This document shows, in pieces, positions 1-12,356 of a stretch of 64,000 nucleotides of DNA. The notes below the pieces were generated by a model. It worked only from the letters and a program-made list of their open reading frames with translations, was not told where the DNA came from and did not search any database. This DNA comes from Dichomitus squalens LYAD-421 SS1 (lineage: Eukaryota; Basidiomycota; Agaricomycetes; Polyporales; Polyporaceae). How positions within the stretch are numbered: the first letter of the stretch is position 1; every line of letters starts with the position of its first letter. The DNA is taken from assembly GCF_000275845.1 (NCBI RefSeq), contig NW_006766941.1:1-64000 (forward strand). The letters run 5' to 3'. The position numbers and the translations under genes were made by a program.

Positions 1-46
1 CGGCGATTCATCATAATATAGCATCATCACGATCAGCCAGCTGGAC

Positions 47-578
47 TGTTGAACTTGGACTTATCCGGTCCGGACTACACGAGGCTATGCGTCTCCTAGC
101 GCTTAGCTGTAGTCGCTTATGTAGTATGTTACCATATTTGGGACTCTCTGCTCGTGTACTATAGCTATGCTTCCGGACTCTTCTGGTACTGTCTAGGACA
201 ATCCGTACTACTCCAGAACGGTCTAGACAGGTCTATGCCTTACTCATCTCTTACTCATCCTATGGTGTGATACGTCGCAATTCTTTCACCATCGTATTAT
301 TCATCGCACTATGGTACATGTGACTAACCACTCTTCGATTAGTCATGGACACTTCTCTGTAGTATATAAGGACTTCAGATTGCGTCCTCCCTCTTCAGTC
401 TTTCCTTACTGACTGAAGAGTGAGTACTTCGTTACATCTACCTCTAACTTGTAGTTACTTACTTAACCTTTGTAGTCTTGCTTCGACTCTAGGTACAGTT
501 CGTTGCTGCAATATAGTCTTTCCTTACTGACTGAAGATCTTGCTTCGACTCTAGTCGGATCTAATCTTTGTCTTCACA
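47..578. mobile_element. LTR-like sequence, possible solo LTR
   Basis: The stretch begins TGTTGAAC and can be read to a TTCACA end, as in Copia-type LTRs. It has a TATA-like box (tatataagg near 364) and two internally duplicated motifs: the block ctttccttactgactgaag occurs near 401 and 519, and cttgcttcgactctag near 479 and 539. I found no matching target-site duplication (tggac against gcccc) and no second LTR or pol frame, so the boundaries are tentative. It may simply be a repeat-rich intergenic segment. Confidence 0.3.
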
Positions 579-2611
579 GCCCCGAGTTTATCAGTGCTAA
601 CGGCCAGTTTTTGCTGAGAGCATATGCACGCAGGCAAGAGAAAACTAGATCAAGTGACCATGAGGACGGATCCCAGACGTGGGTAACGTGCATACCTGCC
701 GGAGGTAAGAGCTCTAGCCAGACGACACCTAGCCCTCCCCGCTGATACAGCGCACAGCTTGTCAAAGTCAGCGCACCGGACACCATATATGGCTATGATA
801 GATAGTACCTCTGTGAAGGCACGGTGAGTATGACGTCGGCGAGCACCGACTTGAGCGTGGTATCTCGTACCTTGTTACCGCTGAATGCGCTAAGTGGCAA
901 AAGTTGGAGGTAGTCGGTAACGACGTTGACCAGAGTCAAATATCGGTTTCCGACAAAGAGTAGCACGGCCCCGCTGAATGACCTGTTCCAGAAGAACTCC
1001 ACCTCGACGCCGAGGGTGATGAAGTAGTCATAGACATAGAGCACTAGGCGATGAAACTTCTTTAGTTATGTCATTCATGCTTTCGACTCGGGATGGCGCG
1101 TACCGTTCGCTGCGACGAGGCAGTAGTTCTCGATGCGGCTTCAGTGGGAAGGGGACAACATCGGTCAGTCATCAGCCGTATCGGCTACTATATCAGCTTT
1201 GACTGAGGTACATACAGCGCGCGGAAGATCTCCACCGTAGTGCTAGGGGTGTACGTCATCGTAGGCGGTCGTCTGATTAGTCACTTGGAGTGGCAGGGCG
1301 AGAGTGAAGACGGCTCGGAGGGGAGCAACCAGCAGGACATGCAGATATACTGCTGAAGCAGCCTCTCGCGACCCCAGTCGTCATACCGGTCAAAGCGGCG
1401 ACGCATGTTCTGCACAGTGTTCCTCGTCCACGCCTGTGTAGCATGACTGACAGGTGCCTTCTATCATACTCCGGCCCTATAGTCCACTGGCGGTCCGGAA
1501 AGAGCAATGGCATTGTGGACCCCCATTCCAGCAATCCCACATTGCACTGCAGCCGAAGATCATATACCTGAATCTGTCAACGCGTCCGCAAGGTAGGATG
1601 GAAGGTAGGAAAAGACAGTGAGTCTTCAGCCGGTGTTCCGAAACAGTGCGCTCGTCGGATGCGATCACAGCGGAAGTACGGAGCCAAGACTACTGGTCGC
1701 GGTGTAGAGTGTTGTCAGTACGCCGCCAGTTCCGTGCATGTCGGGAGAGAAAATGGAATTGGATGTTCTCGAACACAAACTAACACCTCAAGGCTCCAGA
1801 GCACTACAGTATCCATCAGATAACGGCCCACCGTTAACTGTGCTATGTCACAAGACAACGTTTGCCGGTCCTTTGCACAGTCTCCGGAGTGGAAGGCAGC
1901 CGGAGGAAGAAGAGAGCGAGTAGGTCCACGCTCTTGCGATGCTTGCGGACCAAGCATCGAGCTCAGGCAAGGGGTCCCCTGTAAGATTACCCTGTGTGAG
2001 ATAGGTGATGAGTAGCAAGACATGTTGAGACAGAGACCGATACACATACCCGATCCGTAGTCTCGGAATAGAGAAAAGTCCGACAACAGGTCGGTAACGA
2101 TATGCCTTTGGAAGTCACTGAACAAAGACATATGGATAGGCGGCCCGGTGAAGCGTTATCGACCGTCGAAAGGTTGCGCCTCCGAGTCCATCTTCATGTC
2201 AATGACCCGGTAGGTTTGACAGATGTCTTCGCACTACGTAGACGCGCAATGAAGCACTGGAGGGTAGTGGGGCACCGCTGGCCGTTTATTTTGCCTCGTG
2301 TGCACAAAGATGGGGGGGCGGAAAGATGGTCGATGCATATTGGGGTTGTCGAGGACGGAGAAATGCGAAATGACACAGAATGTCGACGAAGTTGTTGGCA
2401 AGGAATATGTGCACCGCATCCATAGCGCCCATGGTACTGAACGTTGCAGCAACGGGCCGGCGTGGGTTATGACGTGCCGCCAGCGTGGAATCCGGTGTGC
2501 AGACTCCTTTCCTCCCTCCCGACCATGCTGCTACTCTCTCATTGATCGAGCGCATATATCAGACTGCGTGTTCTGGGTTCAAGGCGTGTACTCCAGCGAC
2601 ATCCGTTGACT
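579..2611. other. No supported gene
   Basis: Only short unconnected open frames on both strands. None shows a recognisable domain or joins plausibly across GT-AG introns. The last part holds the 5' flank of the ZW10 gene. Confidence 0.6.
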
Positions 2612-5600
2612 ATGGCTTTTCCTGTGCCCACCCACCTACCTCGCAAAAAGGATGCCCGCGACGTTGCCACCCGAATACTCACAAAGGTCTCGGAAACACC
2701 GCTGAAGGCTCTGAGCGCGAGTGTTGCATCGTCATGGGTAGCAGAGTTGGATGACACAATCGGGCTCACGAAGGTGCGTCTCTAGCTTCCTCTCCGGCTA
2801 CTTAGGAGGCTGAACCGAATGTCGCAAGACCCAAATACATGAACGTATATCCAGCAACTTGCCAGACTTTGAGCGACAACTCGCTACGTCTGTGTCAGTC
2901 CAGGAACGACTCCGCTCGCTCTCCCACAACGTCGATGGGCTTCAAGACAGCATATCCAACCCACATGTGAGTCCTCTATGTCATGGATGATTCCCGTCTC
3001 GCGCGTATTGACGGCACTGAAGTCAGGCTTGATCCCCAACCTCCTCAATTCCCTCATGAGCCACGCCAAAGTCGCGCAAGAGACTGCGGATGCACGCGCC
3101 CAGCACGCGGCACTCAGCCACTTGCTTCACTGTAGGAACGAACTCAGGCGGCTTACGCGGTTTGTGGAGAAGGCAGAACTTGCGGATGCCACGACGGCGT
3201 GCGCTTCGTTGGCAAGGCTGTTCGCGGACGCTCCAGAACCGCTTGTGAGGAGCGAGGTTATGGCAGACATGAAGGTACGCAGCATTACACAATTTTGGAA
3301 GAGGCGCATCCCGGTTCTTGCCTCGCACCGTACCATCGCAGTGCATCTTGGTATGCGAGCGAACGAGAGTAGACAACACGCTGCTGCACTCGGTCGCTCG
3401 CATTGTCTGACCGCAACCGCGGCAGCGGGACAGCCGCACTCCGACAACGGGGAAAATGCGAAAATTCTCGTATACCGCGTCCGCTCTCTTTTCCCGGACA
3501 CCCGGCTGAGTGCGAATGAGTTTTGAACGGAAGTAACCCTGTGCCCCTTGATTTTGGTGTTCCAGTGGCGCATTGAAGATGATCCGAGCACTTAAGACGT
3601 TATATAAACCCGAGAACGGCCTCCCCATTTCTCAGGGTTTGATTGATTCCTCCGAGACCTCTCGTCTCTGGAGCAGTATCTCGCTCTGATGATAGAGGTC
3701 GCTTATAGATAAGTGCCGGGTACTTGTGATGAATTCCTAGCAAGACATCAGACGTGCGCGAATGTGTTTCGCTTGGATACAAGGATTGAGAGACACAGGT
3801 TGACTCGCCTTCGTCCACATTCGCGCACTCATCCCACTCTCCGGAACAACAGACGACCATGGCGTAAGCGAGGTTCCCATTCTACCCAGACACAGGGGGA
3901 AGACTTCATCCGTAATCGCGGTCGCGTGGCGTTCGGTATGCTAGCGTGAGGGTGCGGAGAGATGAAATTTTGGTGACAGGGTATAAATCAGGTCTTGCAT
4001 GCTGATGCGCCTCCCGTCCTTAGCGCAAATGCACGGCCTTGCGAAGTCGTACAGAGGAGCAACTCCTCGACGCCTATTCACGCAGCATCGTCGTTTCGGA
4101 GGCTGGATTTATAGTGAGACCCTCGGTTCAAGCCGTACTACCGCGCCAATTGCATAATGGGACATGGACACAGTCCATGATCCCTAGTGACAGCATCGAC
4201 ACTACCATCGAGCTCCCGGCACTCCTTGCGGCCATATCTCCTGCAACGCTCTTCACAAGCCTGGCAACCCTGAGGCGCGACATCTCACATTGCGTCGAAT
4301 ACGTCTTGAAGCAGCCAATGCAAATCTACGACACCACTATCCAGGACATCACAGGTGTCATCGAGTACAAGTTGTCCCTTCAGCGTGCTGCCCCTGGAAG
4401 TGAAGACCCCACCCTCCGCTTGTCTAATCTCACTAGCATCATGACCTTCCTCAACGAACATCTTTTTTCAAATTTCCCCCCGGCAGAGCGTAAATCCTTC
4501 GTGCTCTCCCTGGCTACCCCTGTGCGCACGGCTATTCTGAACCTCCTACTCCTGCCGAACCTACCGTCCTCCCTGTCGAAGCTCCCAGACTTCCTAAAGC
4601 TTACGCAAAACGCTGTGGAGGCTGAGGAGGAGATTATCGTCAGCCTGCTTGGGGATAGCAGTGCGGATCGCGGCATCAAGACGTGGGTTGATTGGGTCGG
4701 CCAGCACTACGAGCGGCAGAGGCGGGCGGACATCCTCGACAAGGCTCGCGCAATCGTCGTTACGCCCGCGGACGACAGCACCGCGTTCCGGGCCGAAGTC
4801 CCGCTGGTTGCGGAAGATCGACCTATCCCTGTGAAAGAGGACGAGCCTGTGGCTGTCAACGGTAAGGAACAGTCGAAGGAGCCGGCTCCAGCAGAAGCCG
4901 AGGATGCCTCGGCATGGGACTTCGAGGACGAGAGCGACACTCCCAATCAGAGCGAGGACGCGTCTACAGACGACTGGGGCTTTGACGACGACGTACCGGA
5001 GCCGGAACCCGAGCACGTGGTGGAAGCTCCGGAGCCATCTGAGCCGGAGCCTGCAGAGGAACTGATTGAGGAGGACGACCCTTGGGGCTGGAATGGCGAC
5101 GCAGAGCCTGCGAAGGCGGAGGATGATTCAGTGTGGGACGATGCTTGGGACGAGAAACCGGCTGCGCCTGCTCCCCCAACCGCGCCTGTACCTCCAAGCC
5201 CGGCTCCTCGGCAGGCGATGGGGCTGGCAAAGAAGCTAGGGGCCAAGAGCAATCCGCAATCGCCTGCTTTACCACCGCCGAGTTTCGCCACTCCCCCGCC
5301 CGCACCAGCGCCCGCGCCGCAACCCGCTCCTTTCGCGGCAAAGAACCCTCCATTAGCGCGTCGTCCACTTAAACATGTGCAACTCACTGAGTCCTATGTC
5401 GTCTCCGGCAGAATGAAGGAGCTTCTCCAGCTCCTCGAGGACATCCTCCATGAAAGCGCCGAACTGGTGTTCTCCGGTATACTCAACGCCACCGCGTCAG
5501 GTTCCCCAGGGAACACGATCGTACAGGCAGCCCCAATGGCGCTCGAGCTCTTTCGTGCACTAGTGCCTGTGACGAACGCTGCACTATTGAAGCAATCGCC

Positions 5601-6512
5601 AAAGGAACCGATGAAGTTCTCCAATGACTGTCTGTACGCTAGCCAGGAACTGAGGCGAATCGTGGCGGGCTTGAGCGGGCCGAAGGCGGCGGCGAGGGAC
5701 AAGCTCGAGGAGGCAGTGGAGAGGCTGAAGGTTCTTGGGGAGAGCTGGTTCGAGGACGCTATCGTAAGTGGCTTGTTGGGCTGGAACCCTATTTGTGGTT
5801 ACTGATGACTTTTGACAGGCGAGGGAAGAGAGGCTGATCGATGAGATGCTGGACAAGGCGTCTGGATTCATGGATACGACCCAGCAGGAACGGTACGACG
5901 AGTGCGAGGAGGCTATCAATGATGTCTTGCAGCGCATCCGGAGAGTCGCGCCGCAGTGGAAGGTACGCAGCGCCGCATGGCGATTGAATTTGGTCAGGAC
6001 GCTGATAGCTCTGGCTGTGAAGGCGGTCTTGACAAAGAGCAGGTATTATGACGCTCTGGGCTCAATCGTTGAGGCGGCGCTGGCCCGCATCCTTGGGGAC
6101 GTCCTGGCGCTGGAGGATATCACGGAGACCGAATCGCATCGACTGAGCGAACTTTGTCGGATTCTGAATGCGCTGGAGGGGCAGTTCGTGGAGGACCCCG
6201 ACCAGCCCTCGTTCGTGGTGTCATACGTCTCCTCGTGGCTCAAGTTCTCGTATTTGTCCGAGTTGCTAGTGCGTTATCTTCTTCCATATCCTTGCGGAAT
6301 CGTTGCTCACATTCGCGCCTTGTTTCTGTCGTCGTCCTTGTCTCACCTTGTAGGAGGCTTCGATCGCAGACATCTCGTATTTGTTTGAGGAGGGGGCGCT
6401 GGTGGACTTTGAGATCAACGAACTGGTGAAGCTGGTGAAGGCGCTGTTCGCTGAGACGCCGCTGAGGGCGAGCACGATCAATAAGTTACAGCAGGGTCAC
6501 CCTGTGCGCTAA
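2612..6512 (+). CDS. ZW10: ZW10/Dsl1-family vesicle tethering subunit
   Basis: Homologue of ZW10/Dsl1, a subunit of the ER-resident tether (NRZ/Dsl1 complex) that receives COPI vesicles and, in animals, also works at kinetochores. Exons 2612-2773, 2829-2966, 3023-3274, 4024-5763, 5819-5962, 6023-6268 and 6354-6512 give 946 aa with the frame kept at every junction. The N-terminal part is helical and coiled-coil-like, the middle (about 479-563) is very acidic with repeated Trp motifs (AWDF, DDWGF, PWGW), a Pro-rich linker follows, and the C-terminal helical part matches the family. The Trp/acidic segment resembles the COPI-binding loop of yeast Dsl1, which points to the tethering role (inference). 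The third intron is 749 nt, against 50-85 nt for the others. The ATG at 2612 is the first in frame and opens a continuous helical N-terminus. Confidence 0.88.
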
Positions 6513-6951
6513 TTATCGTCGTCGTACTTCTTTCTCGCCAGAGGTGGCACGCGGCATGAGGCTTCCTGTTCTATGCTTTCATACACACCTACCTCTCCCA
6601 TTTCTGTCACAGGCGACCATCTTGTATTACCCAGTACTTTCCGTCAGTACATTGTCAGAGTCCTTTGGTAGCAGAGTGGTGAAAGCGGACGATGATGGTG
6701 GGCGCTTGATCCACTACTTCAAATCACGAGGGAAGCGCACGGACCAGCCAAACAATGGCAAGCAGTTTCGCCTTGTATTGGCGGGAGGAAGCATGTCCTG
6801 TTTCTTCCCGCACGTCTTCCTGTCCTCGTCTATACCTGTCGCAGTGATTTCTCAGTCCTGAATGGTCCCAAATGGTCTCAATCGCAGTATGGATATCCGC
6901 CTTGCCAATTATCCGAAGTGGTTCTCATCCCCTCGCACTCGTCGGTTTTAG
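6513..6951 (+). other. Intergenic plus unresolved 5' end of the CID gene
   Basis: Between the ZW10 stop and the first secure exon of the next gene. A start exon must lie here because the exon at 6952 follows a clear tttag acceptor. Candidate ATGs (near 6792, 6863 and 6873) all have weak donors, so I do not choose one. Confidence 0.5.
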
Positions 6952-9900
6952 GAATTTGAGACTGCATTAAAGGATGTCGTCAACGCAAAGCGACTCTCGC
7001 AGTCCAAGATGAACTCCTTAACGGAGATAGCGATGAAGTGTATGCAGGTGCGTCCGTAGACTCCGTTGCAGCTGCTTCCTTGATGTGCGCGAGGCGCTAT
7101 GCCGCCGTCGTCTTCGGTACTGACCTCTGTTTATGCGTCGCCCCTTTGTCGTCTGTAGAATGATACCCAGATGGTGTCGATTTTATATCGGACACATAAA
7201 GCCTTGTCCGTCTCAGGGAAGACTGCCAGCTTGTACGCGTTTGATGCGCTTGCCCGTGCTGCCCGGCATCAGGCGAACAAAAACCGCGCTGTCGCGGATC
7301 TGAACTCCGGGCAAGGGAACAGTGCTACTTTCCTGCTGAAGATAGAAGGCATCCTCGATGGTTTGTTCCAGGATCTGGTGACGAACGGAACCGATGATTT
7401 GAAGGTTAGTACGAAGTGTCCGATACTGACCGTATCGTCGTCTGCGCATGTCCTGTCCTATAAGGTCTACCGGTTGTCTGTAGTCCTCGGCTGCATCTCT
7501 GCGTATCTAGCAGCAGATTAAAGCGAGCCTAGCAGCCTGCATCGAGCAACGCTTCCTAGTAGGAAATGCTTCGCAGAAGCCTGTACGGTAGATGACCCTG
7601 GCCTTCACCGACAACTAGGCACTAACGCGGCATAACGACCTCGCGCTGCGGTGCACGAGATATCTGCACGGTCACAGGATGGAATTGCGTTCTTCCCTTG
7701 GGCTTCGTGGCGAGTGGAAAGGTGTAACCTGACGAAACCTTGACGTCGCTCTGCAGGAAAAGGCCAAGAAGATCCTGGACATCTGGGCGAAGTCGAATAC
7801 GTTCCCTTCCGCTGTACTGTCACCCCTGTTCGATTTGCTGAAGCAGGCAGAGAACGAGAAAGGTGCTTATGCTTTGTCCTATTGGTTCGCTAAGTACTAT
7901 CTTCCTATGCAATCCATTTCATTTGCCCACATATCGGACCCTGAAATCTGTGAGATATGAACTAAAATATGGTTTTGTCCGTGTCAGAGCCCGGCAATCC
8001 AGTGAACCAATTAGCGAACCCGACGCCTGATAACCCGCACGGCGCGTCCGCTGTTCTTCCCAACCAAGCCCCCGCACCGCAGCCTTCCGTGACGCCTCCG
8101 GCTAGTATAGACGTACAGTCCGCCCTCCTGGCGCTCCTGAGCAAGGCCGCTAGTGCCGTAGGGGCGCAGGGCGTGGTCCCTGGGTAAGCAGCGAGCTCAA
8201 GTCTTCCCGAAAAGCGCGATGCTTACTGCGTCTGCCTTCCTTTCCTTTCATCTCCAGCCAAACAGCACCAAATACCGCTATCCCTGTGTCGCCTGCTCCG
8301 TCTGCTCCGGCCGTCCCAGCACTGGACGCCAATCAGCTCGCCTTCCTTCACCAGTTTGCACAGACAGCGAAGGACGTCGGGCCTATATCTGGACAGCTGC
8401 AGCTGCCCGGATTCGTACCACAGCAGCCGCCTGTATCCGCGTCGATAGTGCCATCGAACAGTGCTGTGCCTATAGTACCCCCTGCTCATGCCTTTACACA
8501 TGTGCCCGGCGGGCCTCTGCCCCTGCAGCCTCCGTATCGAGATGACCAGTATGGTCTTCCCAGTGCGCACGCGCGAGAGTCAGAGCACCAACCGCCCCAG
8601 CAGTACGGCCGGTACGGTCCCGAAGCAGCAACAACAGATCCCCGCAGCGGGTATTCCCGCGAGGGTCGTTACGGCAGCGCTCACGACCTTCCTGTCAATG
8701 CGCCTTCCAAACCGAGTCACGAGCAGGGTGGCGGTAGTGAGCACGGCTACGACCATGCTCCTTATCCTAACGCCAATTTTGGCTATGAACACGGCCCTCC
8801 GTACGCTCATGGGCGCGAACACGATCCGCGCGGTGACCACCACCGTGACAGGCCCCCGCCACCAAATCCCAGAGGCAGCTACCGCGAGCGCGGCGGGCCT
8901 GGGCGGGGGCGCGGCCGGGGGAGCGGCGGTGGGAGGTGGGACGACCGTGGTCGCAGAGGCGGCGGAGATCGCGATGGTAGGGACAGGGACTACGGCGGAG
9001 ACCGCTACGACGACTCTCGACGACCCGACAGCGGCAGGCGTCAAAGCCGCTCGCGCAGCCCTGGCCCGTCCGACCGCTACCGCGCTGGGGGCGGCCGTGG
9101 GCGCCCTTACAGTCCCCCAAGACACCGCGACCATCGTGACCAGGATGAACTAGGGCGCGATGGGGGCGGATACAGACAGCAAGACCGATACAGCGAGCGA
9201 TACATGTACAATACCGGCCCGGATGGCGCTGCGACGGGCTTTGACGAGTTCGGGAGGGAGCTGAGGCCGGGATCGCCTGATGCTCCCGGGGGGTCCGACT
9301 CTGCCTCTGCCACTCAACATCTGCACGCCCAGGGGAGTGCGGCGGCGGATCGCAGCAAGAGAGGCGACTCGCCATTCCCGCCCGGCTCAGGCTCAGCCAC
9401 CGCGTCGGACCGCGGGTCTGCCGCGCCCGAGCACGAGCTGCAAAGGTTCACGAGCCCCTCCCGCCCAGCGCAGGCATCGTACCCTCCCGCCACCTCTGCG
9501 TCGACGTCGACGGTAGCGTCGCTCTCGCCCTCCACGTCGTCAGCACCCCTCCCCCACTCCGCCTCTACGATCCCCGCGTCCGTTTCTGGCTCTCGCGACC
9601 AGCCGCAGGGCGGGCTGGACACGTTCGACCGCGCCGCGTTCGACCCCTCCCAGCCGCAGTCGTGGGTCGCGCTCGGGGAGGCGTGGGCCGCCACGCACGG
9701 CGCGGCGCCGACGCAGGAGCAGCTCGTGCAGTTCGTCTTCGGGGGCATGCCCGGCTTGCCCGCGTCTGCCTCCGGTGCGCCCGAGCAGGGCGAGTATGCG
9801 GGCGGGTACGACGAGCCGCGCGCGCCCGGCGGGAGGAGGACGTCGGGGTACTATGAGGATGGGGGCCCGAGCCCCGGTCCGGCGGGGGGAGGGTTCCGCG

Positions 9901-10496
9901 GAAGGGGCGGGAGGGACGACGGCGACGGGGGCTACCGAGGAGGGGGCCGGGGGCGAGGGTATGGGAGGGACCGGGGGGGAGAGTACGGAGGGCGCGGAGG
10001 GGGAGATGATGACGGGCGGCGCGGGGGGTATGGCGGCGGTCGGGGAGATTACGGGCCGCCGCGGGGTGGGCGGGGACGCGGCCGCGGCCGGGGAGACTTC
10101 CGTGGGTCCGGGCGCGATGGGTATGGGGACGGCTATGGGCCTGACGAGTCGGGTTATGGGGGAGGGTATGGGCGCGGGGGTCGCGGTGGATTCCGAGGTC
10201 GCGGCGGGTATGGAGGACGAGGAGGAGGGGGAGGAGGGGGAGGATACGGGTATGGACAAGGCGATTACATGGACACGGACGCCGTCACGCTCACTGGAGG
10301 TGAGGACGGCGACGACCATTCGTGGCAGGAGCCCGGCGGGTACGAGGTGCCGACGTCGTTGTCATATGATGCGGGGGTCGGTGGTCTGGGAGGCCAGGGT
10401 GAGGGAGAACAGAGCGAGAGCGGCGGAGGGGAAGTTGGGAGCACGGGGAAGATGCAGAAGGTCGGGGACAAGTGGATGTTTGTGCGTGGGACGTGA
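6952..10496 (+). CDS. CID (RNA polymerase II CTD-interacting) protein with RGG-rich tail; 5' end unresolved
   Basis: Secure exons 6952-7047, 7159-7404, 7757-7862, 7988-8183 and 8258-10496 give 960 residues after the missing first exon. The first about 150 residues form a CID fold (for example KKILDIWAKSNTFP), the domain that binds the phosphorylated C-terminal repeats of RNA polymerase II in Pcf11/Nrd1/SCAF-type termination and processing factors. A Pro/Gln-rich linker follows, then two long Arg/Gly-rich blocks with RGRGRG and GGYGG repeats typical of RNA-binding tails. In between is a conserved-looking segment containing WVALGEAW. I see no RRM. The role in transcript 3'-end processing is inferred from the CID plus RGG layout. 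The intron at 7405-7756 is long for this genome (352 nt). Confidence 0.8.
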
Positions 10497-10647
10497 GCGG
10501 ACGATGACTCGTGTTGTCGTCGACGTATCCTGGGACTCGTGGTTCTTACCGTTAAGCATTAGGCAGCGTGCACTTTCCAGGCACAACTCTTGTCCCCCAT
10601 TCACATTAATATGATCATAGATATCAATCCAGCTCGCTCATTGACAA

Positions 10648-11964
10648 TCATACACTCTGCTCTGCATGTTCTTCGTTCAACCCAGTCAGTTCATACCCGT
10701 ATCTCTGCGGGTTGGGCATACGGACGCGATCCGAGTCCGCATCCGCACCGCCGTAGACCGCACGAGCGGTAAAGGCTTGCGAGGGCGCGAACGGGTTCGG
10801 CCAGTAGATGAGGTAGCATATCGTCGCGCAAACGACCCCCAGCAAGCTCCCAACAATCACGTCTTCTTTATGGTGTCTCTGTGCAACGGCACCGTCAGCA
10901 AAGCCAATACGGATGGATCCCCTCACTGAGAGCATGGGAGAACACGAGGCGACAGGGTTTGAACCTAGGGACTCGGATGTACGCACGTAGTCTTCCACGC
11001 GGGAGACGGCGACCCATGTCGCAAAGCCCAGGGGAAGGAGCGTGAGCACGAGCCGCGCGAGTTTGCTGCGAAGCAGGGAGCCCCCTTGGGCGGGCTGCGC
11101 GAGGCGCCAGGCCCCCGTCAGGCCGGCGAGGTAGAGCGCGAGGAAGGTCATGCCTGCGAACGCGGTGGAGGCGTGGCCCGAGGGGAAGGACCTGCGGCCG
11201 TCCATGACCTTCTCGAGTTCCCTGCGCGAGGGGCAACGTGCAGCGTTCAGTTGGAAGGGAAAAACAGACGGAAGAGGCGAGGAGATGCAGACCCTGTGCA
11301 CGCTTTGAGCTCCTTGTCCCATTTGCAGCGGTGGAGGAAGTCGGGCCGGAGGCGACCTGGCGGAGGGGGGCTTTAGTGGTCGCGTGACTGCGGGTGCGAC
11401 GTGGCGCGGCTTACCCACTCTGTTTTTCAGTGCCTCGGTGATGAAGACAGTCAGGCCTCTGAGATCGTCGTAGTCAGTGTAGGGATAGCGACGTAGTACG
11501 GACGGAAACTGTCACCTTCCAGAGTATATCGCCAGGACGCCATGGTGTACCTCGAGGGCGGAACGGCGCACAATTCCCCACAAGACGCTGATGACAATGG
11601 GTACTATGAAGGCGATAAGCCAGTTCACTCCGCCGCTGATCCTGCAGAGCAAGCATGAGCGAGACGACCGACTTGTGCAGAGGAACGCACTCCGTACTGG
11701 TTCGGTCGGTGCTTATGGTCAATGAGGTCATCCTTTGTGCTAAAATCGCGTTCGAAAGGCGGGAGTCCCTTGATGTACCAAGCAGCTAGCCACAAGAGGG
11801 AGGAAGCCACCCTGGGGAGAGCTGGAATCAATATGCGGTGAAAACCACGCAGGAAAAAACGCTGACCAGTCTACAAGGTATGCTCGGTCAAAGAAAGTGA
11901 AGGGGTTGCCTCCGAAGCGTTTGTCTAGGCTGTTCTGGATGCTGCTGTATAGCTGCCTTGACAT
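10648..11964 (-). CDS. PAP2-family lipid phosphate phosphatase
   Basis: Integral-membrane phosphatase of the diacylglycerol pyrophosphate/phosphatidate phosphatase (DPP1/LPP1) type, expected to dephosphorylate lipid phosphates in ER, Golgi or vacuole membranes. Exons, from high to low coordinate: 11964-11867, 11811-11698, 11641-11516, 11458-11415, 11356-11293, 11221-10987 and 10878-10648, giving 303 aa. The three signature motifs assemble only after splicing: KNRVGRLRP (K-x6-RP), FPSGH, and SRVEDYRHHKED (SR-x5-H-x3-D). Hydrophobic stretches fit six membrane passes, and the tail is short and polar. The last intron (10879-10986, 108 nt) lies inside the third motif and is in frame, so an unspliced reading would look open but break the active site. 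Confidence 0.88.
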
Positions 11965-12356
11965 ATTGGGCGCCTCCTACAGCGCTGCTAGGGTGGATCG
12001 CCTGTGTGAGTATGACTCGCCCATGAGTGTGACTAATCAGATTACAAAGGCATTCGGTCTGCGTTAAGCGTACCTACTTGTCAAGTGCTAGGCGCAGTAG
12101 TGGTTTCTGACAATGAATATTATCGGCCGAGTGCAATTATGTGAGCCCACAGCTGCGGCAGGAGGAGAGGGGAGAATATTGGCGCCGACGTTTGCGCGAT
12201 CGACACGCGCCCAGTCACAAGGCGGAGTCACACGTTACCTGACGTGAGCGTGACGGACGCACACGCGCATGGCCTCGCGTCGCGTCCGATCGCGCTTTCT
12301 CCCACGACTCCCCTTCCGCTCCCCCCCTTGTCCGCACCCTTGACCTCGTCCCCATC
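11965..12356. promoter_or_regulatory. Divergent promoter region, PAP2 phosphatase / DNA methyltransferase
   Basis: A 392-bp gap between two start codons pointing away from each other, so it should hold both promoters. No clear TATA box. Pyrimidine-rich DNA (cccccccttgtccgcaccc) precedes the methyltransferase ATG, as is common at fungal starts. Confidence 0.6.

Noticed and set aside
9540..10319. Minus-strand 259-codon frame opposite the RGG repeats of the CID gene
   Set aside because: Shadow of Gly/Arg-rich coding; its Pro/Ser/Val composition simply mirrors the sense repeats.
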